The notes: generated from the sequence alone by a model not told the origin. DNA of 64,000 nt from Bacteroidota bacterium (GCA_018267315.1 JAFDYS010000019.1:1-64000), one strand, 5' to 3'. Shown: positions 1 through 8,700, numbered from the stretch's first letter. Numbers and translations: made by a program.

Positions 1-630
1 CCGCACGGCTATGAGGGGCAGGGCGCCGAACATTCGAGCGCGCGACTCGAACGTTTTTTGCAACTCAGTGCGGATTACAATATTTCCGTCGTCAACATCA
101 CCACGCCGGCAAACTTCTTTCATGCCCTGCGGCGGCAACTGGCACGGCCTTTCCGCAAGCCGCTCATCGTGATGAGCCCGAAGAGTTTGCTGCGCCATCC
201 GCAGTGTGTGAGTAACTGGAATGAACTTACATCCGGAAGATTCCGCGAGGTGATAGATGATGATACCGTGTCGGATCCGCTGCGTGTGAGAAAGGTGTTG
301 CTCTGCTCGGGGAAGATCTACTATGATTTACTGGAGAAGAAAGTGCGGGAAAAGAAAAGCGATGTGGCCATTGTTCGTGTAGAGCAACTGCATCCCCTTC
401 CGGAAAAGCAGTTGCAGAATATCGTGAACCGGTACCGCACCGCCACCTTCATCTGGGTGCAGGAAGAGCCGTACAACATGGGCGCTTACGCCTACCTGAA
501 GATGAACTGGAAACCGCGCGATAAAGAATTTTACGGACTCACCCGCAAAGCCGGTGCTGCACCCGCCACGGGTTATGCCAGGTTCCACTCAAAGGAACAG
601 CAGGAGATCGTGGACAAAGCGTTTGAGTGA
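1..630 (+). CDS. sucA: 2-oxoglutarate dehydrogenase E1 component, C-terminal part (5' end outside window)
   Basis: The reading frame is open from base 1 and ends at TGA 628-630, giving the last 209 residues or so of a protein that normally has 900 or more. The first residues, PHGYEGQGAEHSSARLERFL, are the highly conserved thiamine-diphosphate-binding E1 block. After it comes the usual C-terminal transketolase-like domain (KPLIVMSPKSLLRHP, then VRVEQLHPLP, then WVQEEPYNMGAY). E1 decarboxylates 2-oxoglutarate in the TCA cycle and passes the succinyl group to E2. The E2 gene often follows E1, but here the next gene converges from the other strand only 2 bases after the stop, so E2 must lie elsewhere. 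The identification is firm; only the N-terminus is missing. Confidence 0.94.
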   Translation, partial: PHGYEGQGAEHSSARLERFLQLSADYNISVVNITTPANFFHALRRQLARPFRKPLIVMSPKSLLRHPQCVSNWNELTSGRFREVIDDDTVSDPLRVRKVLLCSGKIYYDLLEKKVREKKSDVAIVRVEQLHPLPEKQLQNIVNRYRTATFIWVQEEPYNMGAYAYLKMNWKPRDKEFYGLTRKAGAAPATGYARFHSKEQQEIVDKAFE

Positions 631-632
631 AC

Positions 633-1682
633 CTAAAATAAAATACCCACCGGATTGTAGGCGACGAGTCCGCGATCGGACGTTCCAATCCAGATGTTGT
701 TGAATTCATCACACCGGATTTTTGTAAGGTGGTTGGATGGAAGGAGTGAGTTCGACATATCAAGGTGAGTCCATGCAGTGCCATCGAACTTGAGCAGCCC
801 GTCATCAGTAGCTATCCATATTATGTCATTCAGATCAACGGCCATATCTGCAATACTTGGCGCAACAGGCATCTGAAATAGTGTAGTATCGACTCCATCG
901 AATGCAAGTAATTCGCCTCTGTTATTTATATCAATAATCTGCCTTGCCAGCCACACCGTACCCTTGGAATCAATGGCCATGGCACCTCCACCTTCAGAGA
1001 GCGCAATAAACTGGTTTGAAAGAAGTGCATTTGACGTCATTACCCATTGAACAGTTTTATGGTAGGCCACATCAATTACATAAGCGGGATAAGGAATGTA
1101 TGAGTTGAGTTCATTGAGTTGACTAAAACTCTGGCCATCGAATGAATAAAGGCCACCATTTCCTGCTCCAAACCAAAGCCTGCCGCTGGCATCAATACAA
1201 AAGTCTTGAAAATAATACGCTGTGCCGCCTGGCGGATAAAAGGCGCTCCATTCAGTTCCGCGCTTAACCCACAATCCATCGCCGATGCTCATGCCTGCAT
1301 AAACAGCATCGTTATGATGAGCGATGGAAGAAATCTTACCATTCTTCAGGAATGGGGAATTCAGCGTATCAAAGATGTTCTGTGCCTCGAGTTTACTGAT
1401 AAAAATAATCTGGTTGTTGTACTCCGAATGCCCCAGAACAATGGTATCCCCCATAAACACTACCGTATCAAGTTTCAACTTTTCGTCAATCGCAGTAGCC
1501 CACAACTGGTTATCTTCATCAATCCATAGAGAAGTGATGTTGTTGCCTGTAAGCGCGCTATTAGAAGTATCAAAAATCAGCCATTGCTTTCCACTGTTCG
1601 TGATTGTCGTATCCTCTTTTCTGCACGAAATGAAAAGGGCACTGCCCATAAGTAGCAAAAGTGCTGGCACGGTGCGGATCAT
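633..1682 (-). CDS. Propeller-repeat lipoprotein (two-component-regulator-type beta-propeller without a kinase)
   Basis: A 349-residue protein starting at ATG 1682; a GTG at 1700 would add six residues ahead of the signal peptide. The N-terminus MIRTVPALLLLMGSALFISC is a lipoprotein signal with a lipobox Cys, so the protein is probably anchored in a membrane facing the periplasm or surface. The rest is a series of Reg_prop-like blades with the recurring pattern 'D..N.LW.AT..GL..FDG..W' (for example IWIATDDGLLKFDG and NIWIGTSDRGLVAYN near the C-terminus). Such blades are normally the sensor half of large hybrid kinases; here no kinase, HTH or Y_Y_Y domain follows. It lies 58 bases downstream of nth on the same strand and may be co-transcribed. 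The ligand and role are unknown. Confidence 0.75.
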   Translation of the reverse strand: MIRTVPALLLLMGSALFISCRKEDTTITNSGKQWLIFDTSNSALTGNNITSLWIDEDNQLWATAIDEKLKLDTVVFMGDTIVLGHSEYNNQIIFISKLEAQNIFDTLNSPFLKNGKISSIAHHNDAVYAGMSIGDGLWVKRGTEWSAFYPPGGTAYYFQDFCIDASGRLWFGAGNGGLYSFDGQSFSQLNELNSYIPYPAYVIDVAYHKTVQWVMTSNALLSNQFIALSEGGGAMAIDSKGTVWLARQIIDINNRGELLAFDGVDTTLFQMPVAPSIADMAVDLNDIIWIATDDGLLKFDGTAWTHLDMSNSLLPSNHLTKIRCDEFNNIWIGTSDRGLVAYNPVGILF

Positions 1683-1740
1683 ATGAATTTTTTGATGCAC
1701 GAAATCCGATAGGTATTATTTGGAGGCAGATAAATGTCCA

Positions 1741-2379
1741 TTATTTTTTCTTCCTCAGTTTTTTGTAATAAACGCATACCGCATTCATCGGGCATTCTTC
1801 ACACTTCGGATTGGTGGGCCGGCAGATTTCTCTACCGAGAAATGAAATGGCCATGCCGGCATCCCAAAATTTCTGCGGAAGTTTTTTCATGAGCTGCTGC
1901 TCGATCTTCACCGGGTCATTTCCTTTGGCAATGCCCAGCCGCGGCGCTACACGCACTACATGCAGATCCACGATCACGCCTTCCGGTTTCACGCCCGCTT
2001 CTCGCATGATAACGTTCGCCGATTTTCTTCCTATGCCTGGCAGAGCGGTGAGCGCCCCGATGGTGAGTGTGATATCTTTTTCATCGCTCACTTTCTGCGC
2101 CATTGCCAGCAGCCACTTCGCTTTGTGCCGGTATCCGGGGATGCCTTTGATATAGCGGTAGAGTGTTTCTTCATCTGCATTTTTCAATGGGTCAAAGGCA
2201 GGAAAGGCCTCAAAGAATGCAGGCGAAACCTGGTTGATGTATTTGTCTGTTGCGCGGGCTGACAGAACAACGGCCACAATCAGTTGATAAAGGTTTTGAT
2301 AGTCGAGCGGATGCTTCTTCTTTCCGTACTTTTTCATCAGCGGCTTTATTGCGGTATTCCAATCCGTTTTGTTGGGCAT
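1741..2379 (-). CDS. nth: Endonuclease III (DNA glycosylase/AP lyase)
   Basis: A 212-residue protein of standard length for this family. It removes oxidised pyrimidines and nicks abasic sites in base-excision repair. Visible hallmarks are the helix-hairpin-helix LPGIGRKSANV at about residues 113-123 with the catalytic Lys119, the catalytic Asp138 in VIVDLHVVRVAPRLG (Leu replaces the usual Thr of VDTHV), and a C-terminal 4Fe-4S cluster with spacing Cys186-X6-Cys193-X2-Cys196-X5-Cys202. It is divergent from the SRAP gene, with only 60 bases between the two starts. Both genes deal with abasic sites, so the pairing is functionally coherent. The lysine-rich tail KKLRKKK may help DNA binding. Confidence 0.95.
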   Translation of the reverse strand: MPNKTDWNTAIKPLMKKYGKKKHPLDYQNLYQLIVAVVLSARATDKYINQVSPAFFEAFPAFDPLKNADEETLYRYIKGIPGYRHKAKWLLAMAQKVSDEKDITLTIGALTALPGIGRKSANVIMREAGVKPEGVIVDLHVVRVAPRLGIAKGNDPVKIEQQLMKKLPQKFWDAGMAISFLGREICRPTNPKCEECPMNAVCVYYKKLRKKK

Positions 2380-2427
2380 GATTTGACAGGATGATTGATG
2401 AAATGAAGATACACGAAACTACGTAGT

Positions 2428-2435
2428 TACTTTTG
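2428..2435 (+). promoter_or_regulatory. Bacteroidota -7 promoter element (TACTTTTG) of the SRAP gene
   Basis: An exact match to TAnnTTTG that ends only four bases before the ATG at 2440. If transcription starts 4-8 bases after the element, as is usual, the mRNA would have essentially no leader. No -33 TTG is evident at the expected spacing. Confidence 0.55.
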
Positions 2436-2439
2436 CTAT

Positions 2440-3141
2440 ATGTGCTACAGCTACGAGCAGTTGGATGACCGAGCAAGAACCAGATGGCGTCACGATCATC
2501 CGGGTAAACCGTATCCGGATGATCTGCAAACTACGGCGGGTGAAGCAACGATACGCACCACAGCCACTGAATCCGCCTTATACCCGGGCAAGCGCGGCCT
2601 GATACGGCTGCTGGGGGAAAGTGATTTGCGTGAGGGACATTTCCGGTTTCTGCCGGTGTGGGCCACGAGCTACAATGATCCGAGGTGCGACAATAATTTC
2701 AATACCCGCGGCGATTCCATCCTGGAAAAACCCACGTGGCGCGCGCCCTTTCAAAAAAAGCAACGATGCCTCGTGAAAACAACGGGGTTTTATGAGAAGG
2801 ACAAGAAAACAAAGAAGCGGTATTTCTTTTCCCTCAAAGAGAAGTATATCTTTTACTATGCGGGGCTTTATAACTGGTGGACAAACCCTGCCAACGGCGA
2901 TCGCATTCTCACATACTCCATCATCACAACCGAGCCCAATGAATTGGTGGCGCTGCATCATCACCGCATGCCATTTATTTTGAGTGATCAACTGTTGCCA
3001 GGATGGATGCAACCTGATACACCGCCGGACCGGTTGATGGAAGCCATGCAACCGTATCCCGCTGAATTAATGCTGTGCGAAGAAGCGCCGGAAGCCCCGC
3101 GTAAAAAGAAAAAATCCCTGAATCAGGGTGAGTTGTTTTAA
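2440..3141 (+). CDS. SRAP-family protein (SOS-response-associated peptidase, YedK/HMCES type)
   Basis: A 233-residue protein of typical SRAP length. The family forms a covalent thiazolidine cross-link with abasic sites in single-stranded DNA through its N-terminal Cys2, which is present (Met-Cys-Tyr). Other family blocks are visible: NTRGDSILEKPTWR (usually NARxE, about residues 87-100), RCLVKTTGFYE (usually RCL.PA.GFYEW), the ITYSIITT-like strand before the active site, and the HHRMP active-site His. The E of the first block is shifted, so the alignment there is approximate. The ATG must be the start because Cys2 must become the N-terminal residue after Met removal. The C-terminus is basic (RKKKKSLNQGELF). 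It is divergent from nth. Confidence 0.92.
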   Translation: MCYSYEQLDDRARTRWRHDHPGKPYPDDLQTTAGEATIRTTATESALYPGKRGLIRLLGESDLREGHFRFLPVWATSYNDPRCDNNFNTRGDSILEKPTWRAPFQKKQRCLVKTTGFYEKDKKTKKRYFFSLKEKYIFYYAGLYNWWTNPANGDRILTYSIITTEPNELVALHHHRMPFILSDQLLPGWMQPDTPPDRLMEAMQPYPAELMLCEEAPEAPRKKKKSLNQGELF

Positions 3142-3210
3142 TGAACCTGCTGGCGAATCAATTAATTTGACTGTCGTAGTGCTGTGGAACATGCTCAAAC
3201 TTTCGGCGCT

Positions 3211-5286
3211 TCACTTATCACACAATACAATCTGCCCGATTATTCCCTTCCTGTCATTCACAAGAAAATAGATGCCTGCGGGAAGATCATGGAGATCAAG
3301 CATCGTTTTCTCCTCATCACGAAGCGTGAATTGCTTGAGTTCTTTCCGTTCAACATCTGTAACGGAAATCACTTCATAAGCCGGTGCTTTTCTCTCGAAC
3401 ACAAAAAATCCGTCAGAAGGATTTGGATAAACACGGATGCTTTCATCAACCCAAGATTCAGTTTGTGTGCAAATGACCACAGTGATCACCATGGAATCAC
3501 TGCTGCTGCAACCGAAACTGTCTGTGTAGACGTAGGTGATGGTATGATCACCTAATCCTGCGACACCGGGGTTAAAATTATTTTCAGATACACCATCGCC
3601 CGTGTAGTACCCTCCGGAAGGAAATGCTTCAGGCAATGGCATGGACGAACTCGACAAACACACTGTGGTATCACCGGCATTCAGGTAAACTGACGGAAGC
3701 GGATGAACTGTAACATCAACGGTGTCGGCATTTGTGCAATTATTATTATCAGTCACTGTCACAGCATAAAGTGCCGATGCAGAAACATAAATGGTTTGTG
3801 ACGTGGCCCCCGTGTTCCATAAATATTCACTGCCCGTATTACCTGCATCAAGTTGCGCTGAATCTCCTTCACACAAGGTTATGTCACTGCCGAGATCAAT
3901 TACAGGCCATGCATGAACCGTGACCACCACGGTATCACTTGCTGTACAACCGTTGGCATCTGTGACTTTTACAGAATAAGTACCGCCATCGGTTACCAGG
4001 ATGGATTGAGAAACTTCACCGTTGCTCCATAGAAATTCCGAACCGGTATTACCTGCATCGAGCGACACCGTTTCTCCATCACAGAAAGCAAAATCATTTC
4101 CGAGATCAACCAGTGGCAATGGATTTTGGATGATGACGATCGTATCATATCCGGTGCAACCGGCGTTATTCGATACGGCGACGGAATATGTTCCGCCATT
4201 TACTACTGTTATTTTTTTAGTGGTATCACCGGTACTCCACAAATAGTGTGATCCGGGGTTACCGGCGTTCAGCACCATCGTGGTTCCTTCACAGAATTCC
4301 GCATCAGGCCCCAGGTTTACAACAGGTGCAATGCCCTGGGTGATGCTAATGGTATCGCTGCCTATACAACCCGAGGCGTCCGTAATGCTCACTGAATAAT
4401 TTCCGGCAGAGTTTACCATAATTGTTTGCGTGGTATCGCCCGTGCTCCACAAATAGGATGACCAGTTTCCCGCATCCAGCAGCATCGTATTCGTGCCGCA
4501 GATGGAAGTGTCAGCACCGAGGTCAACAACCGGATGACTGAATGAGAGATGGGTGATCACGGTGCTGTCGCAACCGATGGAAGGATCGAAGTAATCATAG
4601 TAATCTCCCGGCTCTGTCTGCCAGGCGCCGCTGGCAAAAATGCTGTCGCCTTCACAGATGGAAACAAAATTTTCAATGGTGTATGATGTACAGTACTTCG
4701 CTGCAAATCCATCCCAGCCCGTGTAGCTGGTGAGCAGGTTCTCTTCCACACCCGGATCAAAATCCACTATCCATGAAAATTGTCCGCAGGTGAGAATGCC
4801 GTCCTCATTATCCAGCACCATTTGCTGAAGCCAGTCATCCAGCACGCCGCCCACCTGGAATACGGCAATAAAATTTCCTGCATCATCCAATGCCAGATGA
4901 TAGCCATCGGTGTATCCGTTTGATGTAAGTGAATAAGTGTTATTTGACGGATCGAAGTCGGCCGTCTGTTCGAATTGTCCGGCGAGATGAATGGTGCCCG
5001 TGGCATCCACAGCCACAGAAGAGGCATCCTGCCATCCGGCGCCGCCGTAACTCTTCACCCAGGCAAAAGTGCCGTCGCTGTTCAGGCATTCAATGAAGGC
5101 ATCATAATAATCCGTGGAAGTGAGATTACTGGTTCCGTTGCCGGGATCAAAATCCACTACGCCCTGAAATCGTCCGCCCAATAATATTTTCCCGTTGTCA
5201 GTAAAACCAATGCACAATGCAGATTCATCCGATGAGCCGCTCATTTTTCCGGCCCACTGGAAGTTGCCATCCTTATCCAGCTTCAT
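3211..5286 (-). CDS. T9SS-secreted multi-domain repeat protein, C-terminal portion (separated from its N-terminus by a frameshift)
   Basis: A 691-residue reading frame that continues the protein begun at 6100. Its frame stays open beyond the listed Met up to about 5330, where residues NLTASGFGNDVFIMK complete a repeat begun in the other frame. From the N-terminus it carries more 'DFDPG...LTS' repeats, then five or so Ig/PKD-like modules of about 78 residues with the pattern 'LG.D...C.G....L.AGN..S.YLWSTGDTTQ.I.V...G.Y.V.VT...GC...DT'. It ends in a type A T9SS sorting domain (IRVYPNPSDGFF ... DLPAGIYFLV). It would be exported by the Por/T9SS system and attached to or released from the surface. 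The start shown is the first ATG of this frame and is unlikely to be a real initiation site. Confidence 0.7.
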   Translation of the reverse strand: MKLDKDGNFQWAGKMSGSSDESALCIGFTDNGKILLGGRFQGVVDFDPGNGTSNLTSTDYYDAFIECLNSDGTFAWVKSYGGAGWQDASSVAVDATGTIHLAGQFEQTADFDPSNNTYSLTSNGYTDGYHLALDDAGNFIAVFQVGGVLDDWLQQMVLDNEDGILTCGQFSWIVDFDPGVEENLLTSYTGWDGFAAKYCTSYTIENFVSICEGDSIFASGAWQTEPGDYYDYFDPSIGCDSTVITHLSFSHPVVDLGADTSICGTNTMLLDAGNWSSYLWSTGDTTQTIMVNSAGNYSVSITDASGCIGSDTISITQGIAPVVNLGPDAEFCEGTTMVLNAGNPGSHYLWSTGDTTKKITVVNGGTYSVAVSNNAGCTGYDTIVIIQNPLPLVDLGNDFAFCDGETVSLDAGNTGSEFLWSNGEVSQSILVTDGGTYSVKVTDANGCTASDTVVVTVHAWPVIDLGSDITLCEGDSAQLDAGNTGSEYLWNTGATSQTIYVSASALYAVTVTDNNNCTNADTVDVTVHPLPSVYLNAGDTTVCLSSSSMPLPEAFPSGGYYTGDGVSENNFNPGVAGLGDHTITYVYTDSFGCSSSDSMVITVVICTQTESWVDESIRVYPNPSDGFFVFERKAPAYEVISVTDVERKELKQFTLRDEEKTMLDLHDLPAGIYFLVNDRKGIIGQIVLCDK

Positions 5287-5296
5287 GATGAAAACA

Positions 5297-6100
5297 TCAT
5301 TGCCAAAGCCGGAGGCCGTCAGGTTGTATGCCCGACCCCGGATTAAAATCTACGGTTCCGTAAAAACTTCCCGACACAAAAACGGATGCCTCTTCATCGA
5401 GCAGCAACTCTTCAGCAAACGTGTAAGCAATCTGTTTTGCCCAGATGAAATTTCCGTCCTTATCCAGCTTCCAGAAAAAATTGGCGTTGCCGCCAACAGC
5501 TGTCAGGTTATTCACGCCGGGCCCGGGATCAAAGTCAATGGTGTTTTGAAAATAGCCGAGCGAATAAACATTACCTGCTGAATCAACATCCGCTCCGTAG
5601 AATTCTTCATACCCGCTGCTGCCGATGCGGTAAGCCCACAGGTAATTTCCGTCTTTATCATACTTGGCGAGGAATCCATCTTCGTTTCCTGCAGGAGATA
5701 GATTGTGAACCGAAGGACCGGGATCAAAATCAATGGTGCCTTTGAAATATCCGCAGATGAGTACGTTGCCTTCATTATCGGTCATCACCTTGCGGGCCGT
5801 TTCAAACAGATCGCTTCCAAGATGAATCACCCATTCAAATTGGCCCGATGGGGTGAGTTTGATCAATGCCACATCGGCGTTGCCTGCTGCTTCCAGTTGT
5901 GTTTCACCGGGGCCAGGGTCGGCATCCAGCTCATCATAAAAAACTACAGCTACGAAAACATTTTCATTATGATCGGCTGCAATAGACATAGCAGTCTGCG
6001 AATCATTTCCACCGAACTGATCGGCAAAAACAAGGGCCTGCGATGAAGAGGTTCTGTGCAGGAAGAAGAGGATGAAGGCGTAGAGTAATCGTTGCTTCAT
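5297..6100 (-). CDS. T9SS-secreted repeat protein, N-terminal portion (ends at a frameshift)
   Basis: A 267-residue frame with a signal peptide (MKQRLLYAFILFFLHRTSSSQ) followed by beta-propeller-like repeats of about 50 residues with the pattern 'DA.GNV...GYF..TIDFDPGP....L...G..D.F..K.D.DGN..WA'. This SBBP-like 'DFDPG' family is common in secreted Bacteroidota proteins. The frame runs into TGA after a nonsense tail (PDGLRLWQ) in the middle of a repeat, and the repeat resumes in the next frame. Joined, the two halves would give a protein of about 963 residues. Function beyond adhesion or surface binding cannot be read. Confidence 0.7.
   Translation of the reverse strand: MKQRLLYAFILFFLHRTSSSQALVFADQFGGNDSQTAMSIAADHNENVFVAVVFYDELDADPGPGETQLEAAGNADVALIKLTPSGQFEWVIHLGSDLFETARKVMTDNEGNVLICGYFKGTIDFDPGPSVHNLSPAGNEDGFLAKYDKDGNYLWAYRIGSSGYEEFYGADVDSAGNVYSLGYFQNTIDFDPGPGVNNLTAVGGNANFFWKLDKDGNFIWAKQIAYTFAEELLLDEEASVFVSGSFYGTVDFNPGSGIQPDGLRLWQ
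5320..5331 (-). other. Frameshift site inside the DFDPG-repeat protein
   Basis: Reading the minus strand, the repeat DFNPGSGI is followed in frame by nonsense. Adding one base after 'cata-ca' would restore G-I-(H)-NLTASG, exactly as in the neighbouring repeat that reads V-H-N-L-S-P-A-G. So one base appears to be missing near 5324-5328. No slippery heptamer is visible, so programmed frameshifting is unlikely. It is either a real mutation or a sequencing/assembly error. Confidence 0.75.
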
Positions 6101-6181
6101 TCAGGAAAATTAATTTAAAACGGTACGTGCAACCGAAAAACTGTGCCACTATCTAAAGCAATTGATGTTTTTTTCTTCCAT

Positions 6182-6189
6182 TACTTTCG
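6182..6189 (+). promoter_or_regulatory. Probable -7 element (TACTTTCG) of the M20 amidohydrolase gene
   Basis: One mismatch to TAnnTTTG. It lies 29 bases upstream of the ATG at 6219 and inside the longer reading frame that opens at 6162. This favours the 6219 start. Confidence 0.4.
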
Positions 6190-6218
6190 TCGTAACCCTT
6201 AAACCCGAACCATCGAGC

Positions 6219-7670
6219 ATGAGTTTCATTAATAAGTCCGTCCTTCTTTTTCTGATTACAAACCTGGTCATTCTCACATCGTTTGCACAGAAATCAATAA
6301 AGCTTTCGCCGGATAAGCAGGCCATCATTTCATCCGTTGACAAGCACAGTGCGGAATTGATTGCACTGAGTGATTCCATCTGGAAGTATGCCGAACCGGC
6401 CCTTCATGAATACCGTTCTTCCAAAATACTCATGGACTATGCCGGGCAACAGGGCTTCAACGTGCAACGTGGTGTTTCAGGAATGCCCACTGCATTCATT
6501 GCATCGTATGGTGCAGGCCGGCCGGTCATCGGTATACTCGGGGAATATGATGCCTTGCCGGGTATGTCGCAAAAAGTTTCATCGAAGGAAGAAGTTCTGA
6601 AAGAAGGAGCGGCAGGACATGCCTGCGGGCACAACCTGTTTTCTCCGGGAAGTTTGGGTGCGGCCATAGCCATCAAGGAATTGATTCAGCAGGGAAAAAT
6701 CAAAGGCACGGTACGCTTTTACGGCACCCCCGCGGAAGAATCAATAGGCGGAAAAATTTATATGGCACGCGATGGGCTCTTCAATGATTTAGACGCCTGC
6801 TTCGACTGGCATCCGGACTACCAAACGAAGGCGGACCTGGATGGCTCCCTTTCCATGGTGGATTTTACGGTGGAGTTTAGCGGCATCAGCGCTCATGCCT
6901 CATCGAACCCGTGGGATGGAAAGAGTGCGCTCGATGCTGCCCAGTTATTCGCTGACGGCGTGGAGATGCTGCGCGAACATATTCGGCCTACGGCGCGCAT
7001 GCACTATGTTTTCAGCGATGGCGGAGATGTGCCCAATGTGGTGCCTGCTCACGCTGCCGTGTGGATGTGGATCAGGGACCGGAAGCAAGCCGACGTAGAA
7101 AAAATTTATGAGCGGGTGCAAAAGATTGCCGAAGGGGCCGCTCTGATGGCGGATGTGAAATACAAGATCACACTGAACGTGGGCGATTATGAAATGCTGG
7201 TGAACCGGACGGGCAACATGGCGCTTAACAGTAACCTTCAACTGCTGGGTCCCATTACTTATACACCGCAAGAAATTTCTTTCGCAAAAGAAATCCAGCG
7301 ATCCATGGGTATTGACACCACCGGTATTAAAGGCGTTCCGCTTCCGTTCAAAGAAACCGTGGATGATCCCGAAACCGGCTCCACCGATGTAGCCGATGTG
7401 AGCTGGTGCACGCCTGACATTAGTTTGATTGTTACCACAACACCCGATAACGTTCCCGGTCATTCATGGGCTGTTACTTCCAGCTGCGGCTTGAGCATCG
7501 GCCATAAAGGAATGTTGTATGCTGCGAAGGCCATGGCCATGACGATGCTTGACCTGTATCAGCAACCCGAATTGCTTGCTGCCGTGAGAAAAGAATTTAC
7601 AGAGAAGAAAGGCGACTGCGTTTTCAAGGCCATGCTTCCTGACGGACCACCACCGGTTCCGCAAAAATGA
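6219..7670 (+). CDS. Secreted M20-family amidohydrolase (AbgB-like aminoacyl/aminobenzoyl-glutamate hydrolase)
   Basis: A 483-residue protein if started at ATG 6219. The longer frame from 6162 adds 19 residues ahead of a clear signal peptide (MSFINKSVLLFLITNLVIL...FAQ) and overlaps a promoter-like element. Family blocks of the dimetal M20D peptidases are plain: GEYDALPGMSQ, GHACGHNLF (metal ligands), TPAEES (catalytic Glu region), the dimerisation-domain stretch FSGISAHASSNPWDGKSALDA, and the late His in VPGHSW. The closest known member is p-aminobenzoyl-glutamate hydrolase subunit B. The signal peptide suggests action in the periplasm on N-acylated amino acids or dipeptide-like substrates. 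Its stop is separated by one base from the stop of the converging oxidase gene. The exact substrate is unknown. Confidence 0.88.
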   Translation: MSFINKSVLLFLITNLVILTSFAQKSIKLSPDKQAIISSVDKHSAELIALSDSIWKYAEPALHEYRSSKILMDYAGQQGFNVQRGVSGMPTAFIASYGAGRPVIGILGEYDALPGMSQKVSSKEEVLKEGAAGHACGHNLFSPGSLGAAIAIKELIQQGKIKGTVRFYGTPAEESIGGKIYMARDGLFNDLDACFDWHPDYQTKADLDGSLSMVDFTVEFSGISAHASSNPWDGKSALDAAQLFADGVEMLREHIRPTARMHYVFSDGGDVPNVVPAHAAVWMWIRDRKQADVEKIYERVQKIAEGAALMADVKYKITLNVGDYEMLVNRTGNMALNSNLQLLGPITYTPQEISFAKEIQRSMGIDTTGIKGVPLPFKETVDDPETGSTDVADVSWCTPDISLIVTTTPDNVPGHSWAVTSSCGLSIGHKGMLYAAKAMAMTMLDLYQQPELLAAVRKEFTEKKGDCVFKAMLPDGPPPVPQK

Positions 7671-7671
7671 T

Positions 7672-8604
7672 TCAGGACAGCCGGCTCAGTTTCACCACTT
7701 CCCCTGCACAGCCCCAGGCCAGGGTGAATCCGCTGCCACCATGGCCGTAGTTGTGGATGATGTGTCCTTCTTTTTCCAGGCGTACTTCATTTCTGTACGG
7801 ACGCAATCCGGCCCATTGGGTAATTCTACGGGCCGATTTGATGGCGGGAATGAATTTCGATGCGCGCTCTAGAATATCAGTGAGCGTTTCTTCCTCGGTG
7901 GTTTCGCTGAAAACATTTTCCTCCCTCGTGCCGCCGACAATCATTCCATCTTTGCGCTGCACGATGTAGGTCGGCTCACTTTCATCGAGTATGATAGGAA
8001 TGTTCAGATGAAGGTCAACCATTGCAATCTGTCCTTTCACCGGAATCATGGCATTGTCGTTCACCAATGTGCGCGCATCCAGGCCGGTGCAGTGAATGAT
8101 CAGGTCGTAATCGTTCCTGAGTTCATGCAGTGATTTCAACTCACGCTGTATTATTTGTCCGCCGGTGTCGCTGAATTCATCCATCAGCCAGGGGAGGAAG
8201 ATTTGTGTTTCAATCAGCGGAACCTCCACTTCAAATCCCTCCTCATAACCCGGGGGAATTTGTTGGGCAGGTAATGCACGGTAAGCGCCTTCCGGAATGG
8301 CAGACTCCCAGTCTTCTGCCTCCACAAAATCCTTTTTTCTGAAACGGTGAAGCTTTGTCATGGAAACGCCCGATTCGCCGATGAGGCAGAGTGTTTCATA
8401 TTCCTCATAGCTTTCGGCAGCCCAGCGAATCACGCGTTCCCCTTCTGCATAATACGGTGACCAGAACGCGGCTGCCTTGTTTGAAGTGGTGTGCGGCGGC
8501 AAAGTTTTCGAAATGATTTGTACCTCGTGCCCCTCGCGGATTAGCATGAGTGCCGATGATAATCCCGAAATGCCGCATCCGATTACCGCGATTTTTTGTT
8601 TCAT
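7672..8604 (-). CDS. FAD-dependent D-amino-acid (D-aspartate type) oxidase
   Basis: A 310-residue protein starting at ATG 8604; an in-frame extension to 8664 would put 20 residues before the dinucleotide-binding fold and overlap the neighbouring promoter region. The N-terminus MKQKIAVIGCGISGLSSA is the Rossmann FAD motif GxGxxG. AAAFWSPYYAEG is the DAAO-family loop contacting the flavin, and the C-terminal NYGHGGSGFTLAWGCA is the family signature. These enzymes deaminate D-amino acids to 2-oxo acids with release of ammonia and H2O2. No signal peptide is visible, so it is probably cytosolic. It is divergent from the SusC/SusD operon and convergent with the M20 hydrolase, which fits a nitrogen-scavenging neighbourhood. 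D-aspartate versus neutral D-amino acids cannot be decided here. Confidence 0.88.
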   Translation of the reverse strand: MKQKIAVIGCGISGLSSALMLIREGHEVQIISKTLPPHTTSNKAAAFWSPYYAEGERVIRWAAESYEEYETLCLIGESGVSMTKLHRFRKKDFVEAEDWESAIPEGAYRALPAQQIPPGYEEGFEVEVPLIETQIFLPWLMDEFSDTGGQIIQRELKSLHELRNDYDLIIHCTGLDARTLVNDNAMIPVKGQIAMVDLHLNIPIILDESEPTYIVQRKDGMIVGGTREENVFSETTEEETLTDILERASKFIPAIKSARRITQWAGLRPYRNEVRLEKEGHIIHNYGHGGSGFTLAWGCAGEVVKLSRLS

Positions 8605-8670
8605 CCTGTACTGCCGGTGTAAACCTACTGAAGATTGTATTCGCAGAAACAACGCCTGTTGCAAAATTTC

Positions 8671-8678
8671 TATCTTTC
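8671..8678 (+). promoter_or_regulatory. Probable -7 element (TATCTTTC) of the SusC/SusD operon
   Basis: One mismatch to TAnnTTTG, 22 bases upstream of the SusC ATG at 8701. The spacing equals that seen at several exact elements in this window. Confidence 0.45.
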
Positions 8679-8700
8679 GAATTGAACCCGTAAATTGATC

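Noticed and set aside
5324-5328. Programmed ribosomal frameshift in the T9SS repeat protein
   Set aside because: No slippery heptamer or downstream pseudoknot is visible at the site; a missing base explains the shift more simply.
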